DNA of 64,000 nt from Aldehydirespirator sp965205155 (GCA_965205155.1 OZ242033.1:620001-684000); one strand, 5' to 3'. Positions 25,746 through 35,141 are shown, counted from the stretch's first letter. Translations and numbers: made by a program. The notes: generated by a model not told the origin, from the letters alone.

Positions 25746-26216
25746 TCAAGCCCCGTCCGGCACCGCGCCGCCGGAGGCGTGCTGCACCGCGGCCACCACG
25801 CCGTTGTAGCCGGTGCACCGGCAGAAGTTCCCGGCCAGTGCCCGCCGGACATCGTCAGGATCGGAGGGGTCGCAGTCGCCCGATTCGATGAGCCGGTGGG
25901 CCCGCACCACCAGTCCGGGCGTGCAGTACCCGCACTGCAACCCGCCCACGTCGGCGAAGGCCTCCCGCAGGGCCGAGGCGTCGGCGGCCAAGCCCTCCAC
26001 GGTTCGCACCGGCGCGTCCACGCGGGCAGCCAGCACCAGGCACGACGGCACGGCCCGGTCGCCGACCAGCACCGTGCACGCTCCGCAGTCACCCCGGCCA
26101 CAGGCCTCCTTGGTGCCGATGAGCCCCAGGCGATCTCGCAGCAGGTCCAGGAGCCTGGTCCCCGGTGTGGTGTCGATGGTTGCCGGCGACCCGTTGACAA
26201 CCAGTCGAACGATCAA
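25746..26216 (-). CDS. [2Fe-2S] subunit of molybdenum hydroxylase
   Basis: A 156-residue CoxS/XdhC-type ferredoxin subunit with the plant-type cluster motif CGRGDCGACTVLV plus C at PSCLVLA, and the second cluster CGYCTPG with NFCRCTGYNGVV. It carries electrons from the molybdenum centre to FAD. It ends 14 bases before the Mo-FAD gene and starts 16 bases after the Rieske gene, so all three are probably one operon. Confidence 0.93.
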   Translation of the reverse strand: MIVRLVVNGSPATIDTTPGTRLLDLLRDRLGLIGTKEACGRGDCGACTVLVGDRAVPSCLVLAARVDAPVRTVEGLAADASALREAFADVGGLQCGYCTPGLVVRAHRLIESGDCDPSDPDDVRRALAGNFCRCTGYNGVVAAVQHASGGAVPDGA

Positions 26217-26231
26217 CGGTGCGCTCCGGTG

Positions 26232-27479
26232 CTACTCATCGGCAGGAGCAGCCGCCGAGTCGGCGGCACGGTAGCGCTCCAGAAGCCACTCCGCGAGCTG
26301 GGATCGGAAGAAGTCCTGGCCGCTGAGCGGGCCCTGGGGAGCGAAGCGCGATCCCATGCCCCGCTGGCTGGCCACCGCCACCGGCATGTCCTGGTCGTAG
26401 AAGAGCTCGACGCCTCGCTGGTGCTGCTCCAGGAGCTGGTCGAAGAGCTTGAGCTTGGTGGTGGGCTCCGGGAACAGGTATCCGAGCCTGCCGAGCGATT
26501 GGTCGACCGAGACCGGCTGCACGGCCAGCCATTTGACCGAGTCGCTGTAGGCACCGATCAGCAGGGAGGGCGCCACGTACAGGTAGACGACGTTCCAGCG
26601 GTCGTCTTCGTTCAGGGTCGGTATGGCAGGGAACAGCGTGGCCTGCGTGGGGTTCATGCCCCGATCCTTGAAGCCGGTCCGGCCTCTGCCCCCGATCCCG
26701 ATGGAGCCCGGTTCCAGCGGCGGGAAGGTGCCGGCCAGCAGGGTCTCGTTGCTGGTGTCGGCCTCGGTGAAGTCGTAGAGCGAGGCATGCAGCCGCAGCG
26801 AGTGGTATGCGTCCATGAAGTTCTCGGCGAAGACCTTCCAGTTGAACGGCATCGGCAGGAGCTCCGGCTCGGTGGTGACCATCTCGTCGATGCAGTAGTT
26901 GTCGAGCATCTCATCGAATTCGGTGAGCCTCGGTCCCAGTGGCGCGGGATCTGCGGCGAACGAGCAGAAGACGAAGCCCTGCCATTCCTCGGTGGCCAGT
27001 TGGTGCAGTGAGATGTCCGAGCGAACGAAGCCGGGACGCTGATGCATCTCCGGCGCGCCGATGAGACGACCGTCGAGGTCGTAGGTCCACCAGTGGTACG
27101 GGCAGCGGAAGTTCCTGGTTGAGCCGCTGCATTCACCGGGCGGATCGAACCACTGGTCCTTGGGCCGATCGGCCGGAGCGGTGATGCACATGGCACGGTG
27201 CTGGCAGATCGAGGACATCACGTTGATCCGGCCGTCGCGGTTGCGCACGACGATCACGGGCTCGTTGCCCAGCAGCGTGACGGTGAAGTAGTCGCCGGGC
27301 TCGGGTACCTGGCTGGAACGGCCCACGCACAGCCATTCGGTGTCGAACACCGCAGCCTTCTCGAAGGCGTAGAAATCGGCGTCGGTATAGCAGGCTGGGG
27401 GAAGGCCGACGGCTTCGTTCACCGGGCGGGCAGCGGGCTCCATCAACTCCAGCGGGATCGGGCTGCGCATTGGTCTCAT
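26232..27479 (-). CDS. Rieske non-haem iron oxygenase, alpha subunit
   Basis: A 415-residue protein with a Rieske centre at C92/H94 (CQHRAM) and C126/H129 (CPYHWW), and a C-terminal mononuclear iron site with AENFMDAYHSLRLH. Closest in feel to the family of betaine, stachydrine and carnitine demethylases as well as aromatic ring hydroxylases. Such enzymes hydroxylate or N-demethylate; demethylation would release formaldehyde. No reductase gene is adjacent. It heads the operon with the molybdenum hydroxylase and is divergent from the BMP transporter. Confidence 0.9.
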   Translation of the reverse strand: MRPMRSPIPLELMEPAARPVNEAVGLPPACYTDADFYAFEKAAVFDTEWLCVGRSSQVPEPGDYFTVTLLGNEPVIVVRNRDGRINVMSSICQHRAMCITAPADRPKDQWFDPPGECSGSTRNFRCPYHWWTYDLDGRLIGAPEMHQRPGFVRSDISLHQLATEEWQGFVFCSFAADPAPLGPRLTEFDEMLDNYCIDEMVTTEPELLPMPFNWKVFAENFMDAYHSLRLHASLYDFTEADTSNETLLAGTFPPLEPGSIGIGGRGRTGFKDRGMNPTQATLFPAIPTLNEDDRWNVVYLYVAPSLLIGAYSDSVKWLAVQPVSVDQSLGRLGYLFPEPTTKLKLFDQLLEQHQRGVELFYDQDMPVAVASQRGMGSRFAPQGPLSGQDFFRSQLAEWLLERYRAADSAAAPADE

Positions 27480-27572
27480 GCCGGGTGCCTCCAGTCGCCG
27501 ATGCGGGAGAAAGTACCGCCGGCCCGGTGAGACAGTAAAGATGGGCGAGTGGTAACGTCCGCCCGTCGACGG

Positions 27573-27589
27573 GTCTGATTGTCAGACAA
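27573..27589. promoter_or_regulatory. Palindrome TTGTCAGACAA, GntR-type operator candidate
   Basis: TTGTCAGACAA (27579-27589) is a perfect palindrome and overlaps GTCTGA-TTG-TCAGAC (27573-27587). It lies in the divergent region between the Rieske gene and the BMP gene, 36 bases before the latter's ATG. The TTGTC-N-GACAA form is typical of FCD-type GntR repressor sites. No GntR gene is in the window. Confidence 0.5.
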
Positions 27590-27624
27590 CGGCATGCAAC
27601 GCGGTTCAACAACCTGGAGGAAAC

Positions 27625-28857
27625 ATGAAGCGACGCACGATTATCTGGTTCGCAGCCGTGATGGCGGTGTTCGGGCTGGTCGCCTCGTCCTGCGGCGACG
27701 ATGACGACGCTGACGACGGTGCTGCCGCAGTGACCGAGGCCGCCCCCGAGCCGGCCGACGAGGCGCCTACGGCCGCTGAGGAAGAGGAAATGGCCGAAGA
27801 GGAGCCGATGGCCGAAGAGGAGCCGATGGCTGAAGAGGAGCCGATGGCCGAGGAAGAGCCGATGGCTGAAGAGGAGCCTGAAGCCGATCCGATGGACTAC
27901 AACGGCGACGGCGTGGTGCGCATCGGCGTGGCCGTGCCCGGGGACGCCAACGACGGCGCGTACTACCAGGCCTCCGTGGACGGGGCCAGGGAGTTCGCCG
28001 CAGCCAACGGCTATCCCGAGCCGCTCTATATCGACAAGATCGACCAGGCCGAGGCGGCCACCGAGTTGCGCAACCTGGCCGATCAGGGGCTGGACATCAT
28101 CGTCATCGCGGCCGGCGAGATCTCGGAGCCTCTGCCCGACCTGACCGAGGAGTATCCGGAGATCTTCTGGTACTGCCGGTGCGAGGACACCTTCCCCGAC
28201 CTGCCCGGACTGGCCCAGTCGTCCGACAACAGCGCGGCCATCGAGTACATTGCCGGCTTCGCGGCCGGGCTGCTGCTGCAGGAGCGGGGCGGCGAGAGCG
28301 TCTACATGCTCGGCGCCCACGGGGCCGCATTCGAAGTCGAGACGGAGCTCTCGTTCCGGATGGGTCTGAAGGCGGTGGACGAGGCCTACGAGATTCACTA
28401 CGTGCCCACCGGCGCCCACCCCTTCGACTTCGACAATGTGGCCGGAGCGTCCGAGGCCTTCCACAACGCGGTGGCCGCGGGCGCGGACGCCATCTACCCG
28501 TACCTGGGCGGTGCCCACAACCCGGTGATCGCCCTGGCCAACGAGGAGGGCCTCCTCACCATGAGCGCGGGCGCCTCGGACGTGTGCACCCGTGAGGGCG
28601 ACCTCCAATGGGATCTCGCCATCAAGTTCGACGGCGGCGACTACATCAGGGCAGTGTTCCCGCTGATCCAGCAGGGCCGGTTGCAGGAGGGTGAGCGGTT
28701 CATATTCACCGTCGAGCCCGGCTCGGTGGCCGGCGCCGAGATCTGCGATCCCACCCCTGAGCAGGCCGAGCGCATGGAGGCCGAGATCGAGAAGGTCGGC
28801 ACGGGTGTCTTCGAGGACCAGTTCAACGAGATCAGGGCCATCGCCTACGGCGGCTGA
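27625..28857 (+). CDS. BMP-family ABC substrate-binding lipoprotein
   Basis: A 410-residue lipoprotein with signal MKRRTIIWFAAVMAVFGLVA and lipobox Cys C23 in ASSCGD. An acidic linker (about 24-90) holds five MAEEEP repeats. The mature domain (RIGVAVPGDANDGAYYQASV, WYCRCEDTFPDLPGLAQSSD, YIAGFAAGLLLQ) is of the BMP/PnrA type that binds nucleosides or related compounds for import. Ribosome site GGAGG sits at 27616-27620. It leads a four-gene ABC importer. Confidence 0.88.
   Translation: MKRRTIIWFAAVMAVFGLVASSCGDDDDADDGAAAVTEAAPEPADEAPTAAEEEEMAEEEPMAEEEPMAEEEPMAEEEPMAEEEPEADPMDYNGDGVVRIGVAVPGDANDGAYYQASVDGAREFAAANGYPEPLYIDKIDQAEAATELRNLADQGLDIIVIAAGEISEPLPDLTEEYPEIFWYCRCEDTFPDLPGLAQSSDNSAAIEYIAGFAAGLLLQERGGESVYMLGAHGAAFEVETELSFRMGLKAVDEAYEIHYVPTGAHPFDFDNVAGASEAFHNAVAAGADAIYPYLGGAHNPVIALANEEGLLTMSAGASDVCTREGDLQWDLAIKFDGGDYIRAVFPLIQQGRLQEGERFIFTVEPGSVAGAEICDPTPEQAERMEAEIEKVGTGVFEDQFNEIRAIAYGG
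27790..27879 (+). repeat. Five tandem 18-base units coding MAEEEP
   Basis: Five in-frame copies of ATGGCYGARGARGAGCCK encode MAEEEP between the lipid anchor and the binding domain. In-frame 18-base units could expand or contract without breaking the gene, changing the length of a negatively charged tether. Confidence 0.85.
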
Positions 28858-28899
28858 CCCTTCCAGCGGCGGCACGCCGTCGACTCTCGCAGCCCAGCG

Positions 28900-30495
28900 G
28901 TGAGCGACACATTGGACGCGGCGGGCGCCGGAGCCGATCCGGCGCCCGCCATCCATCTGCGCGGTATCGACAAGCGCTTCGGCGCCATCGTCGCGTGCGA
29001 CAAGGTCGAGCTGCGTCTGCAGCGAGGCCGCATCCACGGCATTCTGGGTGAGAACGGGGCGGGCAAGTCGACCCTGATGAAGATCGTCATCGGGCTGGTC
29101 ACCCCTGACGGGGGCGAGGTCTACATCGACGGCACCCGGCAGTTCATCCGCGATCCACTCGACGCGGCAACGCACGGCATAGGAATGGTCCACCAGCACT
29201 TCAGCCTGGTGGAGGCTCTGACGGTGTGGGAGAACGTGATCCTCGGGGAGGGCGGGTCGCTCGACCGCAAGGCGGCTCGCCAGCGGGTGATGGACATCAG
29301 CGAGCACTACGGACTCGGGGTCGACCCGGACGCCCGGGTGGCCAACCTCCCGGCTGGCGTACGCCAGCGGGTGGAGATCATCAAGTGCCTCCGCCGCGAT
29401 CCCGACATCATCATCTTCGACGAGCCCACATCGGTGTTGACCCCGGCCGAGTCAGAGCAACTGTTCGCGGTGCTTCGCACCGCGGTGCGGGACGAGGACA
29501 AGGCAGTCGCCCTCATCAGTCACAAGCTCGACGAGGTCCTGCACTCCACCGACGAGATAACCATCATGCGAGCTGGAAGCGTGGTCGCACACCTGGAGAC
29601 CTCCGAGGCCACCGCGGCCGGCCTGGCTCGGGCCATGGTCGGCCGCGAGGTGTCGCTGCGCTCGGAGGCCGCGGCCCTGGGGCTGGTGGAGGAGATCGAA
29701 GCCTTCGCCGAGCATCACGCCGACGGGTCGTCCGATGCCGTTCCGGCCCTGTCGATGGCGGACGTGGTCGTTCGCGGGTCCGACGGCTCGATGGCCCTCG
29801 ACGGGCTGACACTGGAGGTTCCTGCGGGCACGATCGTGGGTGTGGCCGGTGTGGAGGGCAACGGTCAGGCTGCGTTGACCGAGGTCCTGTCGAGCCTGAG
29901 GCCGATCGCCGAGGGCACCATCGAGGTCGCCGGCAAGCCCGTGGTCACCGGTCGGGCCGGAGCCATGGCTCGAGCCGGAGTGGCCGTCATCCCGGCCGAC
30001 CGCCACGATTCGGGCTGCGTGCTGGACATGACGGTCGCCGAGAACCTGTTCCTGATCGACATCGAACGGGTGGCCAACATGGGGTTCTATGAACAAGCCG
30101 GCATCAACCGCAAGGCCCAGGAGCTGATCGACGAGTTCGAGATCCAGACCTCCGGTCCGGGTGCGCCCTTCTTCACCCTCTCGGGGGGCAACCAGCAGCG
30201 GGTGGTGCTGGCCCGGGAGCTGAGCGCCGACCCGCAGGTACTCCTTGCCGACCAGCCGACCCACGGTCTCGATGTGGGCGCCATCGAGTACATCAGCGAC
30301 CGGCTCCGCAAGGTGGCCGACGATGGCGTGGGTGTGCTGCTCATATCGAGCGAACTGGAGGAGCTGCTGCATCTGGCCGACAACATCGTCGTGCTGTACA
30401 GGGGCAGGATCGTCGGGCAGATGGCCCGCGACGAGGTCGATCTGGAGCGTCTGGGAATGCTCATGGGCGGAGCCTCAGAGGTCGAGGCGCGCTGA
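28900..30495 (+). CDS. ABC transporter ATPase, duplicated domain
   Basis: A 531-residue ATPase with two nucleotide-binding domains, as in the BMP/sugar-nucleoside class (NupA, BmpC, RbsA). First domain: Walker A GENGAGKSTLM, signature LPAGVRQRVEII, Walker B IIIFDEPTS. Second domain: degenerate Walker A GVEGNGQAALTE, signature LSGGNQQRVVLARE, Walker B VLLADQPTHGLD. The GTG at 28900 is the likely start. It overlaps the first permease by one base. Confidence 0.92.
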   Translation: MSDTLDAAGAGADPAPAIHLRGIDKRFGAIVACDKVELRLQRGRIHGILGENGAGKSTLMKIVIGLVTPDGGEVYIDGTRQFIRDPLDAATHGIGMVHQHFSLVEALTVWENVILGEGGSLDRKAARQRVMDISEHYGLGVDPDARVANLPAGVRQRVEIIKCLRRDPDIIIFDEPTSVLTPAESEQLFAVLRTAVRDEDKAVALISHKLDEVLHSTDEITIMRAGSVVAHLETSEATAAGLARAMVGREVSLRSEAAALGLVEEIEAFAEHHADGSSDAVPALSMADVVVRGSDGSMALDGLTLEVPAGTIVGVAGVEGNGQAALTEVLSSLRPIAEGTIEVAGKPVVTGRAGAMARAGVAVIPADRHDSGCVLDMTVAENLFLIDIERVANMGFYEQAGINRKAQELIDEFEIQTSGPGAPFFTLSGGNQQRVVLARELSADPQVLLADQPTHGLDVGAIEYISDRLRKVADDGVGVLLISSELEELLHLADNIVVLYRGRIVGQMARDEVDLERLGMLMGGASEVEAR

Positions 30496-31649
30496 TGGCG
30501 TCCGAAGAGACAGAAGCCGGGATGAACTCGGCGGGCACATCGACCGGCGGCCGCGCCGTGATGTACTCCAAGGCCAGGGAAGCAGGCGTGGTGGCCGGGC
30601 TGTACATCGGCAGCGTGGCCGTGGCCCTGATCATGTCGGCCGCACTGGTGGCGGTCACCGGAGGTTCGTGGCGGGAGGTCTTCTCAGCTCTGCTGGACGG
30701 CAGCCTGAGGGCGCCCGGCCGGTGGGGCGACACCCTGGGCGTGGCTGTGCCTCTGATCTTCGTCGGCGTGGGCACGGTCATCGGCGGCCGAGCCGGGCTC
30801 ATCAACATCGGCCAGGAGGGCCAGCTCACCTTCGGCGCGGCCGTGGCCATGTACGCCGGTCTCAACCTGTTCGGTCCCGGCCCGTTCGCCCTGGTGGGCA
30901 TGCTCCTGATCGGCCTGGCCGCCGGAGCGTTCTGGGCCGGCATCGCGGGCGTGCTGCTGTACTGGAGGCGAGTACCCGAGGTGCTGACCACGCTGCTGCT
31001 GGTCACCGTGGCCGCGCAGGTAGTGGGCTTCGGGCTGCAGCGGTCCTGGATCCTGCTCGCGCCCATCGAGGGCCGCTCGTCCCGCAATATCGTCAGCGAG
31101 CAGCTCGACCCGAGTCGGCGCATCGGCCGGATCGAGCTGTTCGGAAACGAATTCCCCATCAGCGTGTTCTTCGCCCTCGCGTTCGTGATCGTGGTGGCGG
31201 TGGTGCTGGGTCGCACGGTCTGGGGGTTCAAGCTGCGGATGCTGGGCCGCAGCGCCCGGACCGCCCAGCGAGCCGGGGTGTCGGAGTGGCGCTACGGCAT
31301 GGCCGGGCTGCTGCTGTCGGGGGGCTTTGCCGGCCTGGCGGGGTCGGTGATGGTGGCCGGCGGCGACTTCGGCAACTTCCGGCTGGTTCCCGGCTTCGCG
31401 GTGAACATCGGATTCGACGGGCTGCTGGTGGCGCTGGTGGCCCGGCAGAGACCCCTGCTCGTGGTGCCGCTGGCCCTGGTGTTCGCCGGTCTCAGGACCG
31501 GGTCGGGGTTCCTGGCCGCCACCGGCGTGGAGCGGGAGATCACCCAGATCGTCCAGTCGCTGCTGGTTCTGGCCCTGCTGGTCCCTCCGGCCATCCTCTT
31601 CATACGCGAGCGGCGCCGGGCCCTGGCCGCCATGACCGCGAGGACCTGA
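30495..31649 (+). CDS. ABC importer permease 1 (nucleoside class)
   Basis: A 384-residue BPD-type permease with about eight to ten helices, including GGRAGLINIGQEGQLTFGAA, which is the conserved BmpD/NupB motif. Translation starts on TGATG with the ATPase gene. It pairs with the following permease to form the channel. Confidence 0.9.
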   Translation: MASEETEAGMNSAGTSTGGRAVMYSKAREAGVVAGLYIGSVAVALIMSAALVAVTGGSWREVFSALLDGSLRAPGRWGDTLGVAVPLIFVGVGTVIGGRAGLINIGQEGQLTFGAAVAMYAGLNLFGPGPFALVGMLLIGLAAGAFWAGIAGVLLYWRRVPEVLTTLLLVTVAAQVVGFGLQRSWILLAPIEGRSSRNIVSEQLDPSRRIGRIELFGNEFPISVFFALAFVIVVAVVLGRTVWGFKLRMLGRSARTAQRAGVSEWRYGMAGLLLSGGFAGLAGSVMVAGGDFGNFRLVPGFAVNIGFDGLLVALVARQRPLLVVPLALVFAGLRTGSGFLAATGVEREITQIVQSLLVLALLVPPAILFIRERRRALAAMTART

Positions 31650-31652
31650 GCG

Positions 31653-32588
31653 GTGGAAGCCCTCTTCAGCGCGCTGGCCGACGTCTTCGGCACCGACGTC
31701 ACCTATTCGAGCGCGGCCCGCTTCGCCGTACTGCTGGCCTTCTGCGCTCTGGGCGAGACCATCGCGGAGCGGGCCGGCACGCTGAACATCTCCACCGAGG
31801 CCATGATCCTGGCCGGGGCGTTCGCGGCCGCGGTCGGGTTCGACATGACCGACCGGGTCACCATCGGGTTGATGTTCGCGATGGCCGCCGGGCTGGTGGT
31901 CGCCATCGTCCACGCCAACCTGAGCCACCGGCTCACGGCCAACACGTTCGTGGTGGGGCTGACCCTCAACATCCTGGTCCTGGGCCTGGCCACCTTCTTG
32001 AACCGGAACCTCGAGCCTCACTCGAAGCGGGCCCATGTGTTCGAGGTTCCGATCCTGTCGGATATCCCGCTCGTGGGCCCGGCCCTTTTCGGGCAGTCGT
32101 GGCCCTTCTATCTCATCTACCCGCTGATCCCGCTGTCGTTCTGGCTGCTGTACCGCACCCGCTGGGGGCTGGAGGTGCGAGCCGTGGGCGAGAACCCGCA
32201 GGCCGCCGACGTGTCGGGCATCGACGTCAACAAGCGCCGGCGCCAGGGTGTCTACCTGAGCGGGATCACCAGCGGGCTGGGCGGCGGCTACCTCCTGCTG
32301 GGTCAGGTGGGACTGTTCGAGGAGCAGATTGTGGGCGGCCGGGGATTCATCGCCATCGCGGCGTTGATCTTCGGCGGCTGGACGCTGCGGGGCGCGGTGG
32401 CCGGCTGCCTGCTGTTCGGCGCGGTGGACTCGTTCAGGCTCAGCCTGCCCACGGTCGGCTACGAGGTGACCGCGGAGGTGCTGCAGGCACTGCCGTTCGT
32501 GGTCACCATCGCGACGGTGGCCGTGTTCGCCCACCGGACCCGCCAGCCGGCCGCTCTGGCCCAACCATTCGTACGGGGTCTGACCTAG
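31653..32588 (+). CDS. ABC importer permease 2 (nucleoside class)
   Basis: A 311-residue permease with GETIAERAGTLNISTEAMIL, the matching motif of the second subunit in this class, and GRGFIAIAALIFGGW near the C-terminus. GTG start three bases after permease 1. The operon then stops at an interspersed repeat. Together the four genes import a nucleoside, purine or related compound by analogy. Confidence 0.9.
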   Translation: MEALFSALADVFGTDVTYSSAARFAVLLAFCALGETIAERAGTLNISTEAMILAGAFAAAVGFDMTDRVTIGLMFAMAAGLVVAIVHANLSHRLTANTFVVGLTLNILVLGLATFLNRNLEPHSKRAHVFEVPILSDIPLVGPALFGQSWPFYLIYPLIPLSFWLLYRTRWGLEVRAVGENPQAADVSGIDVNKRRRQGVYLSGITSGLGGGYLLLGQVGLFEEQIVGGRGFIAIAALIFGGWTLRGAVAGCLLFGAVDSFRLSLPTVGYEVTAEVLQALPFVVTIATVAVFAHRTRQPAALAQPFVRGLT

Positions 32589-32589
32589 A

Positions 32590-32725
32590 GCGAGCGTGAA
32601 TTGACCATGAGCGTCTCGCGTCGCAGCAGTGTCACTCCCGCTCTTGTTCGCTGCGCTCACGGGCCGCTCGGGCCGCGGCCTCGCCCGTATGGGCCGGATA
32701 CGCCCGCCCATTCGCTCGGCCTCTT
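32590..32725 (+). repeat. Interspersed repeat, copy C
   Basis: Begins GCGAGCG right after the permease stop, contains CTCGCGTCGCAGC, GTGTCACTCCCGCTCTTG and the core CGCTGCGCTCACGGGCCGCT, and ends TTCGCTCGGCCTCTT 24 bases before the next gene. It matches copy D over nearly its full length and copies A and B over the core and end. Confidence 0.85.
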
Positions 32726-32749
32726 GGCAGACCTGGCGGGAGTGCATAC

Positions 32750-33415
32750 ATGAGGCCGGGGGGCGGCGGCAGCGACGACGCGAGGAGCTTTCGGTCCCGG
32801 ATCGTGCTGGCGGTCGTCGTGGCGGCGGTGGCCGTGCTGTGGGTGATGTCCGGGCTCGGCGCGATCGAGGTTCCCTACCTGTTCTCGGGCCGGGACGCCA
32901 CCAGGCTGGTGGTGACCGACGAGTCCGACGACTGCCGGGAGGCGGGCCGGGATTGGGGCGAGGGGTGCGACGCCGCGGCCGACATCTCCACCATCACCGT
33001 GTGGCGAGTGGGCCACCGGATCCTCATGGCCGAGTTGGAGCTGGCCGAGGCCCCGGATCTCGGGCCGGACGTGGAATGGACGGCCGAGTTCTTCGCGGAG
33101 ACACAGAACGCCTTCACCGAGCAGGGCATCATCTGCGGGCTGTCCAACGCGGTCGACGGTGGCGAGTCCGGGACCGAGGCGGTGGCCTATGCCCTCGAAT
33201 TCCGCTTCTCCACCGAGCAGTTGGGACCCGAGGCCTGTGAAGGCTGGCTGGACGGCTCGTCGGCCCGGTTCGCCATCGATGTGACCGGGCAGCCGGTCGA
33301 CTCGGAGGTCCGGCTGGTCGGCCTGGTGAGACTGGAGTTCCCCAACGATCCGGACCGTCGGGGCACCGCGGACGACTTCCTGGTCAAGACGGCGCTGGCC
33401 GACCTGCCCCGTTGA
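32750..33415 (+). CDS. Hypothetical membrane-anchored protein
   Basis: A 221-residue protein with a glycine/serine-rich start, one helix (residues about 18-38, IVLAVVVAAVAVLWVMSGLG) and an outer domain with paired cysteines (DDCREAGRDWGEGC, GIICGLSN, EACEGW). No family recognised. It lies alone after repeat C and is convergent with the following operon. Confidence 0.55.
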   Translation: MRPGGGGSDDARSFRSRIVLAVVVAAVAVLWVMSGLGAIEVPYLFSGRDATRLVVTDESDDCREAGRDWGEGCDAAADISTITVWRVGHRILMAELELAEAPDLGPDVEWTAEFFAETQNAFTEQGIICGLSNAVDGGESGTEAVAYALEFRFSTEQLGPEACEGWLDGSSARFAIDVTGQPVDSEVRLVGLVRLEFPNDPDRRGTADDFLVKTALADLPR

Positions 33416-33431
33416 TCGGGTCTTGTCGCTC

Positions 33432-34412
33432 CTAGAGCAAGCTGGCGGCGATGGCGACTACCTCGGTCAACAGCTCGCGGTTGGCAGTCGGGCCGGGCGA
33501 GATGATGTTCACGAAGAAGGCGTCGAGGCGGTGCGCGCCGATCAGGCCCTGGAGCTGGCGGCGGCACTCCGCGGGTGTGCCCGCGATCTGGTATTCGGCC
33601 ACCAGCTCGTCGGTGACGAGCCGGCCGACGGCTTCGGGGCCGCCCTCGTCGAAGGCCCGCTTCAGCCCGGCGATCTCGGCTTCGTCGAGGCCGAGGTTCT
33701 TGAGGATCCGGGGCGGGCTGTCCATGATGGCGTAGCCGTAGAGGTGCTTGGCCTCCTCGATCATCTCGGGCTTGTAGGCCAAGCGGTCGAGGTAGACGCG
33801 CGTGAGCGGGGCGCTCGCCTCCGTTCGGGCTTGGTCGGCAAGGCCGAACGCGTCGCCGAGGTCGGACTTGACCATCAGCACCAGGCCGTCGGCGTTGGTG
33901 CCGGCCAGGGCCAGCATCCTCTCGCCCCGGGCCGCGACCCAGATCGGGATCGAATGGGTGCCGGTGGTGAGTTGCGCCCCTTCCAGCGAGAGTCTCCGTC
34001 CCTCCCAGGTGACGGGCTCTCCCCGCCACAGCAGCCGGAGCGCCTCGATGGTGTCGGCCATCCGCGCCAGCGGGTCGGAACGCTCGAGGCCGATCGGACG
34101 CAGCACCATGGTGCCGCCGGCCACCAGCGTCACGAAGGCCCGGCCCCCGCTCATCTCGTCGACGGTGGCGACCGCGGCCGCGGTGGCGGCCGGGTGGCGG
34201 GTGTAGGGGTTGGTGACCGCCCCCAGGCGGATGGTGCTGGTGGCCCGGGCCGCCGCGCCGAGAACCGCGTAGACGTCCAGCATCAGGCCCTCGTCGGCCA
34301 CCATGCAGTACGAGTAGCCGAGTTCCTCGGCGGCCACGATGGTGTCGATCAGCTCCGCCGAGCCCATCGTCGGCACGATCTGCAGACCGAGGGAGATGCC
34401 CTCTGCGGTCAC
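33432..34412 (-). CDS. LLM-class F420-dependent oxidoreductase, Mer-like
   Basis: A 326-residue luciferase-like monooxygenase-fold protein. SYCMVADEGLM and GAVTNPYTRHPAATAAAVAT with DEMSGGRAFVTLVAGG are the pattern shared with methylene-tetrahydromethanopterin reductase (Mer) and other F420 enzymes. A GTG start overlaps the upstream SDR stop by four bases; the earlier open frame is not homologous. Last gene of the nine-gene operon. Its neighbour encodes an Mch homologue, so a C1-reductase or dehydrogenase role on a pterin is plausible; another F420 reaction is possible. Confidence 0.8.
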   Translation of the reverse strand: MTAEGISLGLQIVPTMGSAELIDTIVAAEELGYSYCMVADEGLMLDVYAVLGAAARATSTIRLGAVTNPYTRHPAATAAAVATVDEMSGGRAFVTLVAGGTMVLRPIGLERSDPLARMADTIEALRLLWRGEPVTWEGRRLSLEGAQLTTGTHSIPIWVAARGERMLALAGTNADGLVLMVKSDLGDAFGLADQARTEASAPLTRVYLDRLAYKPEMIEEAKHLYGYAIMDSPPRILKNLGLDEAEIAGLKRAFDEGGPEAVGRLVTDELVAEYQIAGTPAECRRQLQGLIGAHRLDAFFVNIISPGPTANRELLTEVVAIAASLL

Positions 34413-35134
34413 GGCGCGGTGTCCTGCCAGGGGTCGCGAATCGGCCGGATGACGACGGGGCCAATGTCGATGCGCCGGTCGGTCTCGACCAAGTCGGCCA
34501 CCAGTTCGCCCACGCCGTCGGCGGGCATCATGCGAGCCCGCACTGGCGCGGGCGCCTTGCGGTCCCACAGTCCCGTATCGATCTGCGCGGGGCAGACGGT
34601 GATGACCCTTATGCCCCGATCCCGCCCCTCCAGCCGGAGAACCTCGCCGAGCGCGTTCATCCCACCCTTGGATGCGGCGTAGGCGGCGTTGCCCTCGAAG
34701 GCCTGGACCGCGGCGATACTGCTGATCAGCACGATCTGCCCGCCGGCCGCAGCCAGCGGTTCCCAACCGGCGCTGGTGAGGGCCATGACCGCGCTCAGGT
34801 TGATGTTGATGACGCGGCGCCAGTGGTCCGCGCTGGCCTCGGGCACGGTTGCCTTCTCGAAGGTGCCCGCGCTGTGAACGATCACGTCGAGGCGGCCGTG
34901 CGCATCGAGGGTCTCCGCAACGACCCGCTCAGGCTCGCCGGGTTCGGTCAAGTCCGCGGCCAAGGCCACCGCAGGCGCGCCCAGCCTCTCGACAGCAGCC
35001 TTCAGCCGGTCCTCCCGCCGTCCGACAAGCACACAGCGGGTGCCCCGGGCCGACAGGGCGGATGCGCAGGCCGCGCCGATGCCGGTGCCGCCCCCGGTGA
35101 CGATCGCCACTGGTTCGGTGCCGGTGTCCGTCAT
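34409..35134 (-). CDS. Short-chain dehydrogenase/reductase
   Basis: A 241-residue classical SDR: VTGGGTGIGAACA near residue 11, NLSAVMALTSAG, the catalytic ISSIAAVQAFEGNAAYAASK (Ser, Tyr-x3-Lys) and VCPAQIDTG. NAD(P)-dependent oxidoreductase. The ATG at 35134 is chosen over a longer frame that would run into mch. It is seven bases after mch and overlaps the LLM gene. Confidence 0.88.
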   Translation of the reverse strand: MTDTGTEPVAIVTGGGTGIGAACASALSARGTRCVLVGRREDRLKAAVERLGAPAVALAADLTEPGEPERVVAETLDAHGRLDVIVHSAGTFEKATVPEASADHWRRVININLSAVMALTSAGWEPLAAAGGQIVLISSIAAVQAFEGNAAYAASKGGMNALGEVLRLEGRDRGIRVITVCPAQIDTGLWDRKAPAPVRARMMPADGVGELVADLVETDRRIDIGPVVIRPIRDPWQDTAP

Positions 35135-35141
35135 GGGTGGC

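Noticed and set aside
25733..26200. Long N-terminal extension of the molybdenum hydroxylase
   Set aside because: It is an out-of-frame reading of the iron-sulfur subunit gene.
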